Source: an uncultured bacterium
GTDB lineage: Bacteria > Nitrospirota > Thermodesulfovibrionia > Thermodesulfovibrionales > CALJEL01
Assembly: GCA_938074335.1 (NCBI GenBank)
Contig: CALJEL010000037.1
Span: 1-32,845 of the forward strand
Length of the DNA stretch: 32,845 nt
Reading direction: 5' to 3'
Shown here: one piece after another, positions 25,334 through 32,808 of the stretch
How positions within the stretch are numbered: the stretch's first letter is position 1
Layout of the letters: every line of letters starts with the position of its first letter
The notes under the pieces: generated by a model
The model's input: only the letters and a program-made list of their open reading frames with translations
What the model was told of the DNA's origin: nothing
Database searches by the model: none
Position numbers and translations under genes: made by a program

Positions 25334-25571
25334 CTTTTTTAAATATCCCTGTTGCCCTTTTCTTTATCTTAATACAAAATCTCTCAAATCCCTTCCTGCA
25401 ATTATAGATACTATCAGAGGCCTTTGCTGCTTCCTCAGAGGCCCTGCATATAATGGTGCCTGCAGATCTTATCCAGTCTCCTCCTCTCCAGAGTGATATA
25501 CCTGTAAAGATCACTGCAATTATTAGAAAGTATATTATTACCCTCAGGATGAATTTAAGGATCTCACTCAT
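25308..25571 (-). CDS. Small single-helix membrane protein between lolC/E and lolD
   Basis: An 87-residue protein with one membrane helix (FILRVIIYFLIIAVIFTGISLW) and a cytoplasmic-type basic tail with three cysteines (IICRAS, YNCRKG, RFCIKI). It overlaps the permease by eight bases and lolD by 26, so it is translated as part of this operon. I do not recognise the family. A helper or anchor of the Lol transporter is possible but unproven. Confidence 0.65.
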   Translation of the reverse strand: MSEILKFILRVIIYFLIIAVIFTGISLWRGGDWIRSAGTIICRASEEAAKASDSIYNCRKGFERFCIKIKKRATGIFKKDEDTDKGK

Positions 25572-26796
25572 ATCTCAAGGGCTCCACAGGATTAAGTCTT
25601 GCCGCCTGATAGGCTGGATAAACTGTAGAAAGAAGACTTATGAGGATAGAGCAAAGGGGTACAATAATATAGTCAAAGAGTTTTAGCTTGACACTGAGAT
25701 GGCTCAGGTAATAAACATCAGGAGGCAGCTTGATTATCTCATAATTATTTATAATGTAGCCAAGGATTAGAGAACCTATAACCCCGAGCACTGTCCCTAT
25801 AACTCCAATAATGAGTCCCTGAAGCATGAATATGGCCATGATACCGGTGCTGGGAGCACCCATTGCCTTAAGTATAGCTATCTCCCTCTCCTTTTCTATA
25901 ACACTCATCATAAGTGTGCTTATTATGTTAAAGGAGGCTACAAGGACTATCAGTATGAGGATAATGAACATGGCAAATTTTTCAAGCTTGAGGGCAGAAA
26001 AGAGGGTTCTGTTCATCTTCATCCAGTCCATACCATAATAGGGATAACCCAGTCTCTTCTGAATATCTTCAACAATCCTGTCTGCCTTGTATATATCACT
26101 CACCTTTACCTCTATGCCGGTTACAGAGCTATCAAATTTGAGAAAATCCTGGGCATCCTGAAGGGAGATAAGGGCAAGGTTTGAATCATATTCAAACATG
26201 CCAACCTCAAATATCCCTGTAATCTTAAACTGCCTGATCCTTGGAATCATACCAAGTGGACCTATCTCACCCACTGGAGAAATAAGATTAATCCTGTCAC
26301 CTATATAAACACCAAGATATCTTGCAAGCTCCTTTCCGATAATTATCCCGGGGGTTTTTGAGCCTGTTTCAAGGTCCTCAAGAGAACCCTCCCTCATGTA
26401 TTTTCTGAGCTCTGAGACCTTCATCTCAGTCTCAGGGATTATTCCTTTTAGTGCGACCCCCCTTGCCCTGTCTCCAGAAGAAAGCATGACCTGGCCAAGG
26501 ACAAAGGGTGATGATGAGACCACGCCTTCAGTGCTATCAATCTGGTCCTTTATTGATTCATAATTGCTTATTAAACCTGAATAGTGAAGGACAACTGCAT
26601 GGGCATTCACGCCAAGAATTTTGTTCTGAAGGTCTTCATGAAATCCGCTCATTACAGAAAGAACTGTAAGGAGTGCCATTACACCAAGGCAAACACCGCC
26701 TATGGAAATAAGGGTATTAAGAGATATAGACTTATGCTTTTTTTTTGACTTGAGGTATCTAAGAGAGATAAATAATGGATACGGTAAAAATCTCAT
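25564..26796 (-). CDS. lolC: LolC/LolE-type lipoprotein-releasing permease
   Basis: A 410-residue FtsX-like permease. The start [23 protein letters not shown] and first helix [22 protein letters not shown] are typical of LolC/E. A periplasmic domain follows (about 45-260), then three helices, including [20 protein letters not shown] with the conserved [18 protein letters not shown] segment, and the end [18 protein letters not shown]. Only one permease gene is present, as in species with a homodimeric LolF-like form. It overlaps lysS by four bases. Confidence 0.9.
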   Translation of the reverse strand: MRFLPYPLFISLRYLKSKKKHKSISLNTLISIGGVCLGVMALLTVLSVMSGFHEDLQNKILGVNAHAVVLHYSGLISNYESIKDQIDSTEGVVSSSPFVLGQVMLSSGDRARGVALKGIIPETEMKVSELRKYMREGSLEDLETGSKTPGIIIGKELARYLGVYIGDRINLISPVGEIGPLGMIPRIRQFKITGIFEVGMFEYDSNLALISLQDAQDFLKFDSSVTGIEVKVSDIYKADRIVEDIQKRLGYPYYGMDWMKMNRTLFSALKLEKFAMFIILILIVLVASFNIISTLMMSVIEKEREIAILKAMGAPSTGIMAIFMLQGLIIGVIGTVLGVIGSLILGYIINNYEIIKLPPDVYYLSHLSVKLKLFDYIIVPLCSILISLLSTVYPAYQAARLNPVEPLRYE

Positions 26797-28271
26797 GACT
26801 CTGGTTTCATCTGAGGAAACAATATCACATCTCTTATGGATTGGGAATTTGTAAGAAGCATCACGAGTCTGTCTATGCCTATTCCTTCACCTGCTGCTGG
26901 TGGCATACCGTATTCAAGTGCCCTCAGGAAATCCTCATCCATTGGATGAGCCTCTTCATCCCCCCTTTTCTTTGCCTCAACCTGTTTAAGGAATCTCTCC
27001 CTCTGGTCAAAAGGGTCATTCAACTCAGAAAAGGCATTTGCCATCTCCCTGCCAACGATAAAGAGCTCAAACCTCTCTACAAAATCAGGCTCGTCCTTCT
27101 TCCTCTTTGCAAGGGGTGACAGCTCCACTGGATAATCTATTATAAATGTTGGTTGTATGAGATGGGGCTCCACTATCTCCTTGAAGATCTCATCAAGAAC
27201 CTTTCCATAGGAAAGTCCTTCTTTGAGCTCTATACCCTTTGAGATAGCCCACTTCCTTGCAGATACTTCATCCCTGAAGATATCCTCCGGGACTCCTCTT
27301 TCAATTAATGCCTCCCTCCATGAAAGTCTCCTCCATGGCGGGGTAAGGTCAATCTCGAATTCTCCATAGGGAATCTTTAGGGTGCCACAGACCTTCAGGC
27401 AGACCTCTGTTATGAGCCTTTCTGTAAATTCCATGAGATATCTGTAGTCTTTATAGGCAATGTAGAACTCAAGCATGGTAAATTCAGGATTGTGCTTTGT
27501 GGAAATACCCTCATTTCTGAAATTCTTATTTAGCTCAAAGACCTTCTCATAACCACCCACAAGGAGTCTTTTGAGATAAAGCTCGGGTGCGATCCTTAAA
27601 TAAAGATCCATCCCAAGGGCAATGTGATGGGTTCTAAAAGGTTTTGCTGCTGCTCCACCTGGGATAGGATGCATCATCGGAGTTTCAACCTCTATAAAAC
27701 CCTCTTTTTCAAGAAAATCTCTTATTGATTTGATAATCGCGCTCCTTTTCTGAAAGACATCCTTCACCTGAGGATTAACAATGAGGTCAAGATAACGTTG
27801 CCTGTATCTTAATTCAATATCCCTCAGGCCATGCCATTTCTCTGGCAGGGGTCTTAAGGATTTTGTGAGAAGTACAAAATCCTTTACCTCCACCGTTAAT
27901 TCATTGGTCTTTGTCCTGAAAAGCCTTCCCTTTATGCCAAGGATATCACCTATATCAATCTTTTTAAAAAGGATGAATTTATCCTGAAGCACATCTTTCC
28001 TGAAATAAACCTGTATCCTGCCACTGGAATCCTGAAGATGGGCAAAAGAGGCCTTTCCAAAATCCCTGAGCATGATGATCCTGCCAGCAATAGATACCTC
28101 GGTATGATTATTTTCAAGGAACTCCTTATCCTTATCCTGATAAAACCTGTGTATCTCAGAGGCAAGGTGAGTTACCTCATAGGGACTCCCGTAAGGATCA
28201 ACGCCAAGGGACCTCAGTTCAGTCAATTTCCTTATTCTCTGCTCTATAAGTTCATTTATATCTTCAATCAT
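26793..28271 (-). CDS. lysS: Lysyl-tRNA synthetase, class II
   Basis: A 492-residue class II enzyme charging tRNA-Lys. It has the OB-fold anticodon domain ([22 protein letters not shown]), motif 1 around [21 protein letters not shown], motif 2 [26 protein letters not shown] and motif 3 [20 protein letters not shown]. Length is standard. There is no Shine-Dalgarno before the ATG; the -10 hexamer of a good promoter ends nine bases upstream of the ATG, which predicts a leaderless mRNA. It leads the lol-bioD transcript. Confidence 0.97.
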   Translation of the reverse strand: MIEDINELIEQRIRKLTELRSLGVDPYGSPYEVTHLASEIHRFYQDKDKEFLENNHTEVSIAGRIIMLRDFGKASFAHLQDSSGRIQVYFRKDVLQDKFILFKKIDIGDILGIKGRLFRTKTNELTVEVKDFVLLTKSLRPLPEKWHGLRDIELRYRQRYLDLIVNPQVKDVFQKRSAIIKSIRDFLEKEGFIEVETPMMHPIPGGAAAKPFRTHHIALGMDLYLRIAPELYLKRLLVGGYEKVFELNKNFRNEGISTKHNPEFTMLEFYIAYKDYRYLMEFTERLITEVCLKVCGTLKIPYGEFEIDLTPPWRRLSWREALIERGVPEDIFRDEVSARKWAISKGIELKEGLSYGKVLDEIFKEIVEPHLIQPTFIIDYPVELSPLAKRKKDEPDFVERFELFIVGREMANAFSELNDPFDQRERFLKQVEAKKRGDEEAHPMDEDFLRALEYGMPPAAGEGIGIDRLVMLLTNSQSIRDVILFPQMKPES

Positions 28272-28279
28272 AGAAATTG

Positions 28280-28309
28280 ATTATAAAAATACTGAGAGGT
28301 TTGAGTCAA
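28280..28309 (-). promoter_or_regulatory. Promoter of lysS operon, predicting a leaderless transcript
   Basis: On the minus strand TTGACT (28309-28304), an 18-bp spacer and a perfect TATAAT (28285-28280). Only eight bases separate TATAAT from the lysS ATG (28271), so RNA should start at or within a base or two of the start codon. Confidence 0.7.
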
Positions 28310-28319
28310 GGAAAGGAAT

Positions 28320-28440
28320 GCCTCTCTTTTGCCAGTAGAAACCTGGCAGACTGCTCAAAGTCTTGTCAGAGCAGCAGACAAACAATAGTTTAAATTATGG
28401 TGCCCTATAAAGGCATTTCAGCACCATTCTATCAGCAGTT
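28320..28440. repeat. Dispersed intergenic repeat, copy 3 (reverse orientation, left end uncertain)
   Basis: The right end CTATCAGCAGTT (28429-28440) is the reverse complement of AACTGCTGATAG, and CTATAAAGGCATT (28405-28417) is the exact reverse complement of 14611-14623. ATGGTGC (28397-28403) pairs with GCACCAT (28421-28427). The left border is not defined. Confidence 0.45.
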
Positions 28441-28473
28441 CAGGGAATGGAAATGATTATCTCATTTAACCTC

Positions 28474-28769
28474 AATTGCTGATAGAAATGCATTTTTAAT
28501 GGCGGGGGCTGCCTCAAAGCCTTCTTAGACCAGCAGAGCAGTAGTGCAGTAGAGCAGTAGTTTTTATTAAGGAATTTTTTAAATTATTATTTGACTGCTG
28601 CGCTGCTGCTCTGTTGCTCTGCTGCTCTATTAAGGTGTCGCAGGCGGGGTCCCCAGAAAATCGTCAGATTTTCTGGGGTGCTATATTGCCTTTAAAGCAC
28701 GGGGTGAAGACAAGCTTCACCCCGTGAACCCCAAAATATCGGCATCCCCCGCCATTCCTATCGGCAGTT
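28474..28769. repeat. Dispersed intergenic repeat, copy 4 (MITE-like, about 296 bp)
   Basis: Terminal inverted repeats: AATTGCTGATAG (28474-28485) with AATGGCGGGGG inside it, against CCCCCGCCATT followed by CTATCGGCAGTT (28758-28769). Internally, a long imperfect inverted repeat of AGCAG-rich arms (28531-28560 with 28592-28626), CCCCAGAAAATC/GATTTTCTGGGG (28651-28678) and CACGGGGTGAAG/CTTCACCCCGTG (28698-28726). It contains no transposase, so any movement would depend on a transposase elsewhere. Confidence 0.55.
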
Positions 28770-28809
28770 TAGGGTTTAAGGTTCTATCTGGAGATAATAG
28801 TCAGCATTC

Positions 28810-29949
28810 ATGTTATCCTATTATATGCCCTTTTATCTATCAAAATATGCCTGTCTTAAATGGCTTGAAAAGCCCTGTGTATATCATATTAAAAGAGATG
28901 AGCTCTATGAACTTGATATAAAGGCCTTTGAATTTTTGGAAAAATGTCATAAGGGCTGTGAAGGCGATAATGAGGAGTTTATAAACTATTGCATTGAAGA
29001 AGGGATTCTCAGTCATGTAAAAGATGCCTCCCAAAGACCTCCTGTTATTAAATCTCCAGAACCTTCTTTGAGGTACCTTGAGCTGCAGATAACAGAGAGA
29101 TGTAATCTGCGATGCAGGCACTGCTATATAAAGGAAAACAGACCCATAGAGCTGACCTTAAAAGATATTGAAAAGGTCTTAAAGGAGTTTGAGATGCTTC
29201 AGGGTCTGAGGGTCTTGATAAGTGGTGGTGAACCACTTCTTCATTCTGAGTTTGAAAAATTTAATGAAATACTGCCAGAGTTTTTCCTTAGAAAGGTCTT
29301 ATTCACCAATGGTATACTTCTTAACAGAGAGATTTTAAAAAAACTCAATGTTGATGAGATACAGATAAGCATAGATGGGCTCCAGAGAGGTCATGAGGCA
29401 CTGAGGGGGAAGGGGACATTTAAGAGGGTGATGAATGCCCTTGAGCTTACCATAAAAGAGGGATTTGATGTATCAGTGGCAACCATGGTTCACAGGGATA
29501 ATCTTGATGAATTTGACCAGATGGAAAACCTCTTTAAAGACCTCGGAATAAGGGAATGGAATGTGGATGTACCCTGTGCCACCGGAAGATTGAAATTGCA
29601 TCCCGGTTTTCAGTTAAAACCTGAGGAGGCAGGAAGATATCTGAGATATGGTTTTGGAGGCGGTATCCATTCATCCCTTGAGGGCTTTGCCTGTGGACTG
29701 CATCTTATGGCAGTGATGGCAGATGGAGGGATTGCAAAATGCTCCTTCTATGGAGAAAATCCTGTTGGCACCATAAAAGATGGTTTAATGGAATGCTGGA
29801 CCAGGATAAGGCCGGTCAGGCTTGAAGAGCTCAAATGCGACTGTGAATACATAGATTCATGTAGAGGTGGTTGCAGATACAGGGCAAGGCTTTCAGGAGA
29901 TGAATACGGTAAGGACCCTTATAGATGTGAGGTGTATAAAGAGGGCTGA
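28810..29949 (+). CDS. Radical SAM/SPASM peptide-modifying enzyme (RiPP maturase)
   Basis: A 379-residue protein. Residues about 10-72 resemble the PqqD-like precursor-recognition region of RiPP maturases. The radical SAM core starts at ITERCNLRCRHCYI (Cys98, Cys102, Cys105 bind the SAM-coordinating 4Fe-4S cluster), with RVLISGGEPLL (the GGE motif) and IQISIDGLQRGHE. The C-terminal SPASM region has FACGLHLMAVMADGGIAKCSF and KCDCEYIDSCRGGCRYRA plus a final Cys, enough for two auxiliary clusters. Its partner is the 20-codon peptide gene that follows. ATG 28825 (PFYLSKY) is an alternative start; neither has a strong ribosome binding site. It is the only intact long plus-strand gene here. Confidence 0.9.
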   Translation: MLSYYMPFYLSKYACLKWLEKPCVYHIKRDELYELDIKAFEFLEKCHKGCEGDNEEFINYCIEEGILSHVKDASQRPPVIKSPEPSLRYLELQITERCNLRCRHCYIKENRPIELTLKDIEKVLKEFEMLQGLRVLISGGEPLLHSEFEKFNEILPEFFLRKVLFTNGILLNREILKKLNVDEIQISIDGLQRGHEALRGKGTFKRVMNALELTIKEGFDVSVATMVHRDNLDEFDQMENLFKDLGIREWNVDVPCATGRLKLHPGFQLKPEEAGRYLRYGFGGGIHSSLEGFACGLHLMAVMADGGIAKCSFYGENPVGTIKDGLMECWTRIRPVRLEELKCDCEYIDSCRGGCRYRARLSGDEYGKDPYRCEVYKEG

Positions 29950-29963
29950 AATACTCTTATTTA

Positions 29964-29972
29964 TGGTATAAT
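29964..29972 (+). promoter_or_regulatory. Extended -10 promoter in front of the peptide gene
   Basis: TGGTATAAT is a perfect extended -10 element (TG-n-TATAAT), lying between the radical SAM stop and the peptide gene. The start point would be near 29979, just before AAGGAGG, giving a short leader. No good -35 is seen, as is usual for extended -10 promoters. Confidence 0.5.
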
Positions 29973-29995
29973 ACTTTCGAAAGGAGGTGTTAAAA

Positions 29996-30058
29996 ATGAC
30001 AATCAAGAAATTAACAAAGAAGACAGCAACTACCTGTAAATGTAAAAGCTCATGTTAA
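29996..30058 (+). CDS. 20-residue Cys-rich precursor peptide (candidate RiPP substrate)
   Basis: ATG at 29996 follows AAGGAGG (29981-29987) with ideal spacing. The frame has 20 codons and TAA at 30056-30058. The leader part is short and basic (MTIKKLTKKTATT), and the C-terminal core CKCKSSC carries three cysteines as C-x-C-x3-C (Cys14, 16, 20), the last being the C-terminal residue. A terminator follows nine bases later. Position directly behind a SPASM radical SAM gene, strong ribosome binding site and cysteine core all point to a modified peptide such as a thioether-bridged (sactipeptide/ranthipeptide) or geopeptide-like product. The modification is not deducible. Confidence 0.75.
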   Translation: MTIKKLTKKTATTCKCKSSC

Positions 30059-30066
30059 ATATTTTA

Positions 30067-30097
30067 GAAGGGTAGGATTACCCCTACCCTTCTTTAT
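30067..30097 (+). terminator. Intrinsic terminator behind the peptide gene, probably bidirectional
   Basis: GAAGGGTAGG (67-76 of the 30000s) pairs perfectly with CCTACCCTTC (30083-30092) around ATTACC, followed by TTTAT. Read on the minus strand the same stem is followed by TAAAATATTT, so it can also end the ferritin-operon transcript arriving from the right. Confidence 0.85.
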
Positions 30098-30119
30098 CCC
30101 AATTCTGTCCAGTTTCCTG

Positions 30120-30620
30120 TTATGCCCAGGGTGTACCTCCATCGACAATACTGTGCTCCTCCCACATGAACCAGTTTCCTGTATTTGAGAGGAAAAAATA
30201 GGTATTTGCAAAGACTGCATAATGTTGTTCTTCTTCTTTTACCAATCTCTCAAATAGTTTTCTCTCTTTATCTGTCTTTGCCTCTGATGCAGCCTTTTTG
30301 TAAAATTCTATGCCTTCATTTTCCATATCCTTGGCTATTCTGAAAGCCTCGAGCTCATCATCTGTTGCCTCTACCCTCTGAAGCATCTGGTCTTTCAATT
30401 CCTCAAAGACGGTCTTGATCCTTTTCATAGGACTGACATCTTCAGGTTTGATGTCCATACCCTTTATAAGCTCCTCAATCATCTGAAGATGTCTCTTTTC
30501 ATCCTCTGCAATACTGAGAAACATCTTCTTACCAGCTGGATGCCTCGCCTTTCCTGCAGCCTCCTTATAAAATTTAATGGCATCAGTCTCCATCTTCCTT
30601 GCTATCTCCAGTGCATTCAT
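30120..30620 (-). CDS. Ferritin-like (rubrerythrin-family) diiron protein
   Basis: A 166-residue four-helix protein with duplicated E-x-x-x... helices: KMETDAIKFYKEAAGKA and SIAEDEKRHLQMIEELI in the first pair, DMENEGIEFYKKAASEA and RLVKEEEQHYAVFANTYFFL in the second. The E...E-x2-H ligands expected for a diiron site are present in both halves. It lacks the C-terminal rubredoxin domain of rubrerythrin. Likely peroxide reduction or iron handling. ATG 30620 has GGAGGGCAAAGT before it; an upstream start at 30677 is inside the previous gene. Last gene of the oxidative-stress operon. Confidence 0.85.
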   Translation of the reverse strand: MNALEIARKMETDAIKFYKEAAGKARHPAGKKMFLSIAEDEKRHLQMIEELIKGMDIKPEDVSPMKRIKTVFEELKDQMLQRVEATDDELEAFRIAKDMENEGIEFYKKAASEAKTDKERKLFERLVKEEEQHYAVFANTYFFLSNTGNWFMWEEHSIVDGGTPWA

Positions 30621-30631
30621 ACTTTGCCCTC

Positions 30632-31042
30632 CTATTCTGTAAAATATCCGAGTTTTTCCATCTCCTTTATCACCCACTCATCCTGAGCAAGTTCTTCATC
30701 AAGTCTTGTCCTTATGTATTCCTTCAAAAAACAATAAACAAGCCTCTTCTTTATGCTATTCAGTGTATCTGCTGGATTGTTCACATTGTCCTTAAGAGAC
30801 CACCTTACAAAAAGACCATTAATTATACCATTTAGTATCTCATCTTTTATATCAGACTGAATTACCATAATAAGTGAGCCGTCCTCTGATATGAGCTTCA
30901 GGAACTGTCCCGGCTCTGAAAGCTCGAACTTTCTGTCTTTTGCCCATTCTTTTATATCAGGCACATAATCTATCCTGAAGATGAAATATTCTTTACCAAG
31001 TGCTTTCAATATATCATCGTAGTCCTTCTGTATAAATATCAC
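30632..31042 (-). CDS. Conserved-looking unknown protein in the oxidative-stress operon
   Basis: A 136-residue soluble protein with no signal or membrane helix. The N-terminal half is mixed strand and helix (YFIFRIDYVPDIKEWAKDR, GSLIMVIQSDIKDEILNGII), and the C-terminal half is helical (TLNSIKKRLVYCFLKEYIRTRLDEELAQDEWVIKEMEKLGYF). I do not recognise it. It sits nine bases after the superoxide dismutase gene and eleven before the ferritin-like gene, so it is surely co-expressed with them. Confidence 0.7.
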   Translation of the reverse strand: MIFIQKDYDDILKALGKEYFIFRIDYVPDIKEWAKDRKFELSEPGQFLKLISEDGSLIMVIQSDIKDEILNGIINGLFVRWSLKDNVNNPADTLNSIKKRLVYCFLKEYIRTRLDEELAQDEWVIKEMEKLGYFTE

Positions 31043-31051
31043 CCTTCCCTC

Positions 31052-31630
31052 CTATTTAAGTCTTGCCTCCACAGTTTGCCAGTCAATATTTTTAAAAAAT
31101 GCCTCAATGTAGTCAGCCCTTTTGAGGCCATAGTCAATCATGAAGGCATGTTCAAAGACATCCATTATTAAAAGTGGATTACATCCTGAGGGATGTCCGG
31201 TATCGTGTTCATTTATCCAGAAATTGATAAGCCTACCATTTGTTAAATCCTGATACAATACTGCCCAGCCAATTCCCCTCATTGTGCCTGTTGTCTTAAA
31301 ATCCTTCTCCCAGTTTTCATAGCTTCCGAAGGACTCTATAATTTTCTTTGCCAGCCTGCCCTCTTTGTTGAACTGACCTCCACCTCCAAGATTTTCAAAA
31401 TAATATTCATGAAGCCTCATGCCATTGAATTCCCAGCCAAGCCTTCTCTTGATCTCTGCATATTCAGGTGTTCCAGCCCTGCCATCTTTAAGCATTGTAT
31501 CAAGTGTATCAAGGAGTTTATTTGTATTTGTTACATATCCCTGATACAGGGTAAAATGATTTTTTAGGAGAGTTTCGCTGAATCCATTCATACCTATAAG
31601 TTTTGAATAATCCTTTGCGGTATATGTCAT
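31052..31630 (-). CDS. sodB: Superoxide dismutase, Fe/Mn family
   Basis: A 192-residue SOD. The metal ligands can be placed: His in LLKNHFTLYQGYV, His in GMRLHEYYFENLGGGG, and Asp and His in LIMDVFEHAFMIDYGLKRADYIEAFFKNIDW. It lacks the usual DVWEHAY wording but keeps D-x3-H. No signal peptide, so cytoplasmic. The metal preference cannot be settled by eye. It lies 10 bp behind wrbA. Confidence 0.9.
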   Translation of the reverse strand: MTYTAKDYSKLIGMNGFSETLLKNHFTLYQGYVTNTNKLLDTLDTMLKDGRAGTPEYAEIKRRLGWEFNGMRLHEYYFENLGGGGQFNKEGRLAKKIIESFGSYENWEKDFKTTGTMRGIGWAVLYQDLTNGRLINFWINEHDTGHPSGCNPLLIMDVFEHAFMIDYGLKRADYIEAFFKNIDWQTVEARLK

Positions 31631-31640
31631 AAGGCCCTCC

Positions 31641-32249
31641 TTATTTACTGAGTTTGATGGTTATATCTGCAAGCCTCTTACCAAAGGCCCTGCAGATATT
31701 TGCCTCATTCTCATCTATATCTCTCATGTTATCAGCACCAGCTACATGCCCCGGGCCATAGGGTGCACCGCCACCCTTTGTGAGATAAAGATCAGGCACC
31801 GAATAAGGAACACCAACAATCACACACCCCAAGTGAAGAAGTACTGTCATTAATGAAAGTATAGTTGATTCCTGACCTCCATGAAGTGTACCTGTTGAGA
31901 CAAATACGCCAGCAGGCTTTCCCTCAAAGACCCTGTTCATCCAGAGTGGTCCAAGCTGGTCTATAACATTCTTTAACTGGGAACAGACATTTCCAAATCT
32001 TGTTGGTGTTCCGAAGGCATAGGCTGATGCATCTTTGAAATCATCAAGGGTAACGATTGAAATATCCCTTTGCATCTCAGCACCAGCCTTCATATCAGGC
32101 CTTGACTGAATAACAGACTCTGGAATTAGCTCAGGTGCCCTTCTTATAACAGGCTCTATACCCTTAACCTGGCTCACACCCTCTGCAACAAATTTGGCCA
32201 TCTTATAGACATTGCCAAAGGTGCTGTAATAGACAATTAAAAGTTTCAT
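31641..32249 (-). CDS. wrbA: NAD(P)H:quinone oxidoreductase, WrbA type
   Basis: A 202-residue flavodoxin-fold protein that reduces quinones by two electrons and so limits radical formation. Motifs: LIVYYSTFGNVYKMAKFVAEGV (FMN phosphate loop), FGTPTRFGNVCSQLKNVIDQ, FVSTGTLHGGQESTILSLMTVLLHLGCVIVGVPYS split across the FMN site, and GGGAPYGPGHVAG. Standard WrbA length. It follows the DsrC-like gene by 34 bp. Confidence 0.94.
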   Translation of the reverse strand: MKLLIVYYSTFGNVYKMAKFVAEGVSQVKGIEPVIRRAPELIPESVIQSRPDMKAGAEMQRDISIVTLDDFKDASAYAFGTPTRFGNVCSQLKNVIDQLGPLWMNRVFEGKPAGVFVSTGTLHGGQESTILSLMTVLLHLGCVIVGVPYSVPDLYLTKGGGAPYGPGHVAGADNMRDIDENEANICRAFGKRLADITIKLSK

Positions 32250-32283
32250 TAAACCTCCTAAGATTGAGTAGAGTTAATAGAAT

Positions 32284-32625
32284 CTATCCAGGAGTCTGAC
32301 CCTCAAGGACATTTCTGACCTCATTATCAGGTCTGGGAAGGCCAGCAAGCTTCCATGCCTGAAGGGGACTTACAAAGTGCTCAGCCATACAGTTCCTCGG
32401 CTGATGGACATTGAGACAGATAGCATGGAGAATGGGAAAATAATTGTACTTCTTATAATACTCTCTGATAAACTTCAGGATATCAATCTTTTCTTTGGTC
32501 AGCTCCTCAATTCCTTCTCTTTCAGCAAGGGCACAAGCAACCTTTTCATTCCAGTCATCAAAATTTACAAGAAACCCATCATCATCCAAATTAATCTTCA
32601 ATCCTCCATATTCTATTACTGGCAT
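32284..32625 (-). CDS. DsrC/TusE-like protein without the C-terminal cysteines
   Basis: A 113-residue DsrC-fold protein, aligning with the dsrC product in this window: INLDDDGFLVNFDDWNEKVACALAE, LTKEKIDILKFIREYYKKYNYFP, and LQAWKLAGLPRPDNEV where DsrC has AKQACRYAGLPKPTGC. Both redox cysteines are replaced (Trp-Lys and Asp-Asn positions), while three others lie in the core (VACAL, AICLN, RNCMA). It therefore cannot form the DsrC trisulfide and may act as a regulator or a different carrier. It leads an operon of oxidative-stress genes. AGGAGG precedes the ATG. Confidence 0.85.
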   Translation of the reverse strand: MPVIEYGGLKINLDDDGFLVNFDDWNEKVACALAEREGIEELTKEKIDILKFIREYYKKYNYFPILHAICLNVHQPRNCMAEHFVSPLQAWKLAGLPRPDNEVRNVLEGQTPG

Positions 32626-32660
32626 AAAAACCTCCTATAGGGATTTTTCTTTATATTAGA

Positions 32661-32689
32661 GTTATATCAAATAAGAGATGAATTGTCAA
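32661..32689 (-). promoter_or_regulatory. Near-consensus promoter of the oxidative-stress operon
   Basis: On the minus strand TTGACA (32689-32684), a 17-bp spacer and TATAAC (32666-32661). Transcription would start near 32654, with a leader of about 30 bases to the DsrC-like start. The insertion sequence begins only about nine bases upstream of the -35. Confidence 0.75.
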
Positions 32690-32749
32690 GTTTTTATGGA
32701 CACCAGGTAGTGTAAAATTTTCTGTGTAAATTGAAAAATTAAGACAAAA

Positions 32750-32808
32750 GGGTGTATCCTCCATTGATTTAATTTAATTAAACTTTTTAAAGAAAGGAGG
32801 ACACACCC
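32750..32808 (+). promoter_or_regulatory. Inverted repeat that can hide the transposase ribosome binding site
   Basis: GGGTGTATCCTCC (32750-32762) pairs with GGAGGACACACCC (32796-32808) with a single mismatch. The right arm contains the Shine-Dalgarno GGAGG and ends one base before the ATG. Confidence 0.6.

Larger units (their letters stand above)
28310..28809. other. 500-bp repeat-rich intergenic region upstream of the radical SAM gene
   Basis: No gene is supported. It holds two copies of the dispersed repeat facing away from each other (ends at 28429-28440 and 28474-28485), two strong short hairpins, and a possible -10 (GATAAT, 28793-28798) shortly before the radical SAM start. Confidence 0.6.
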
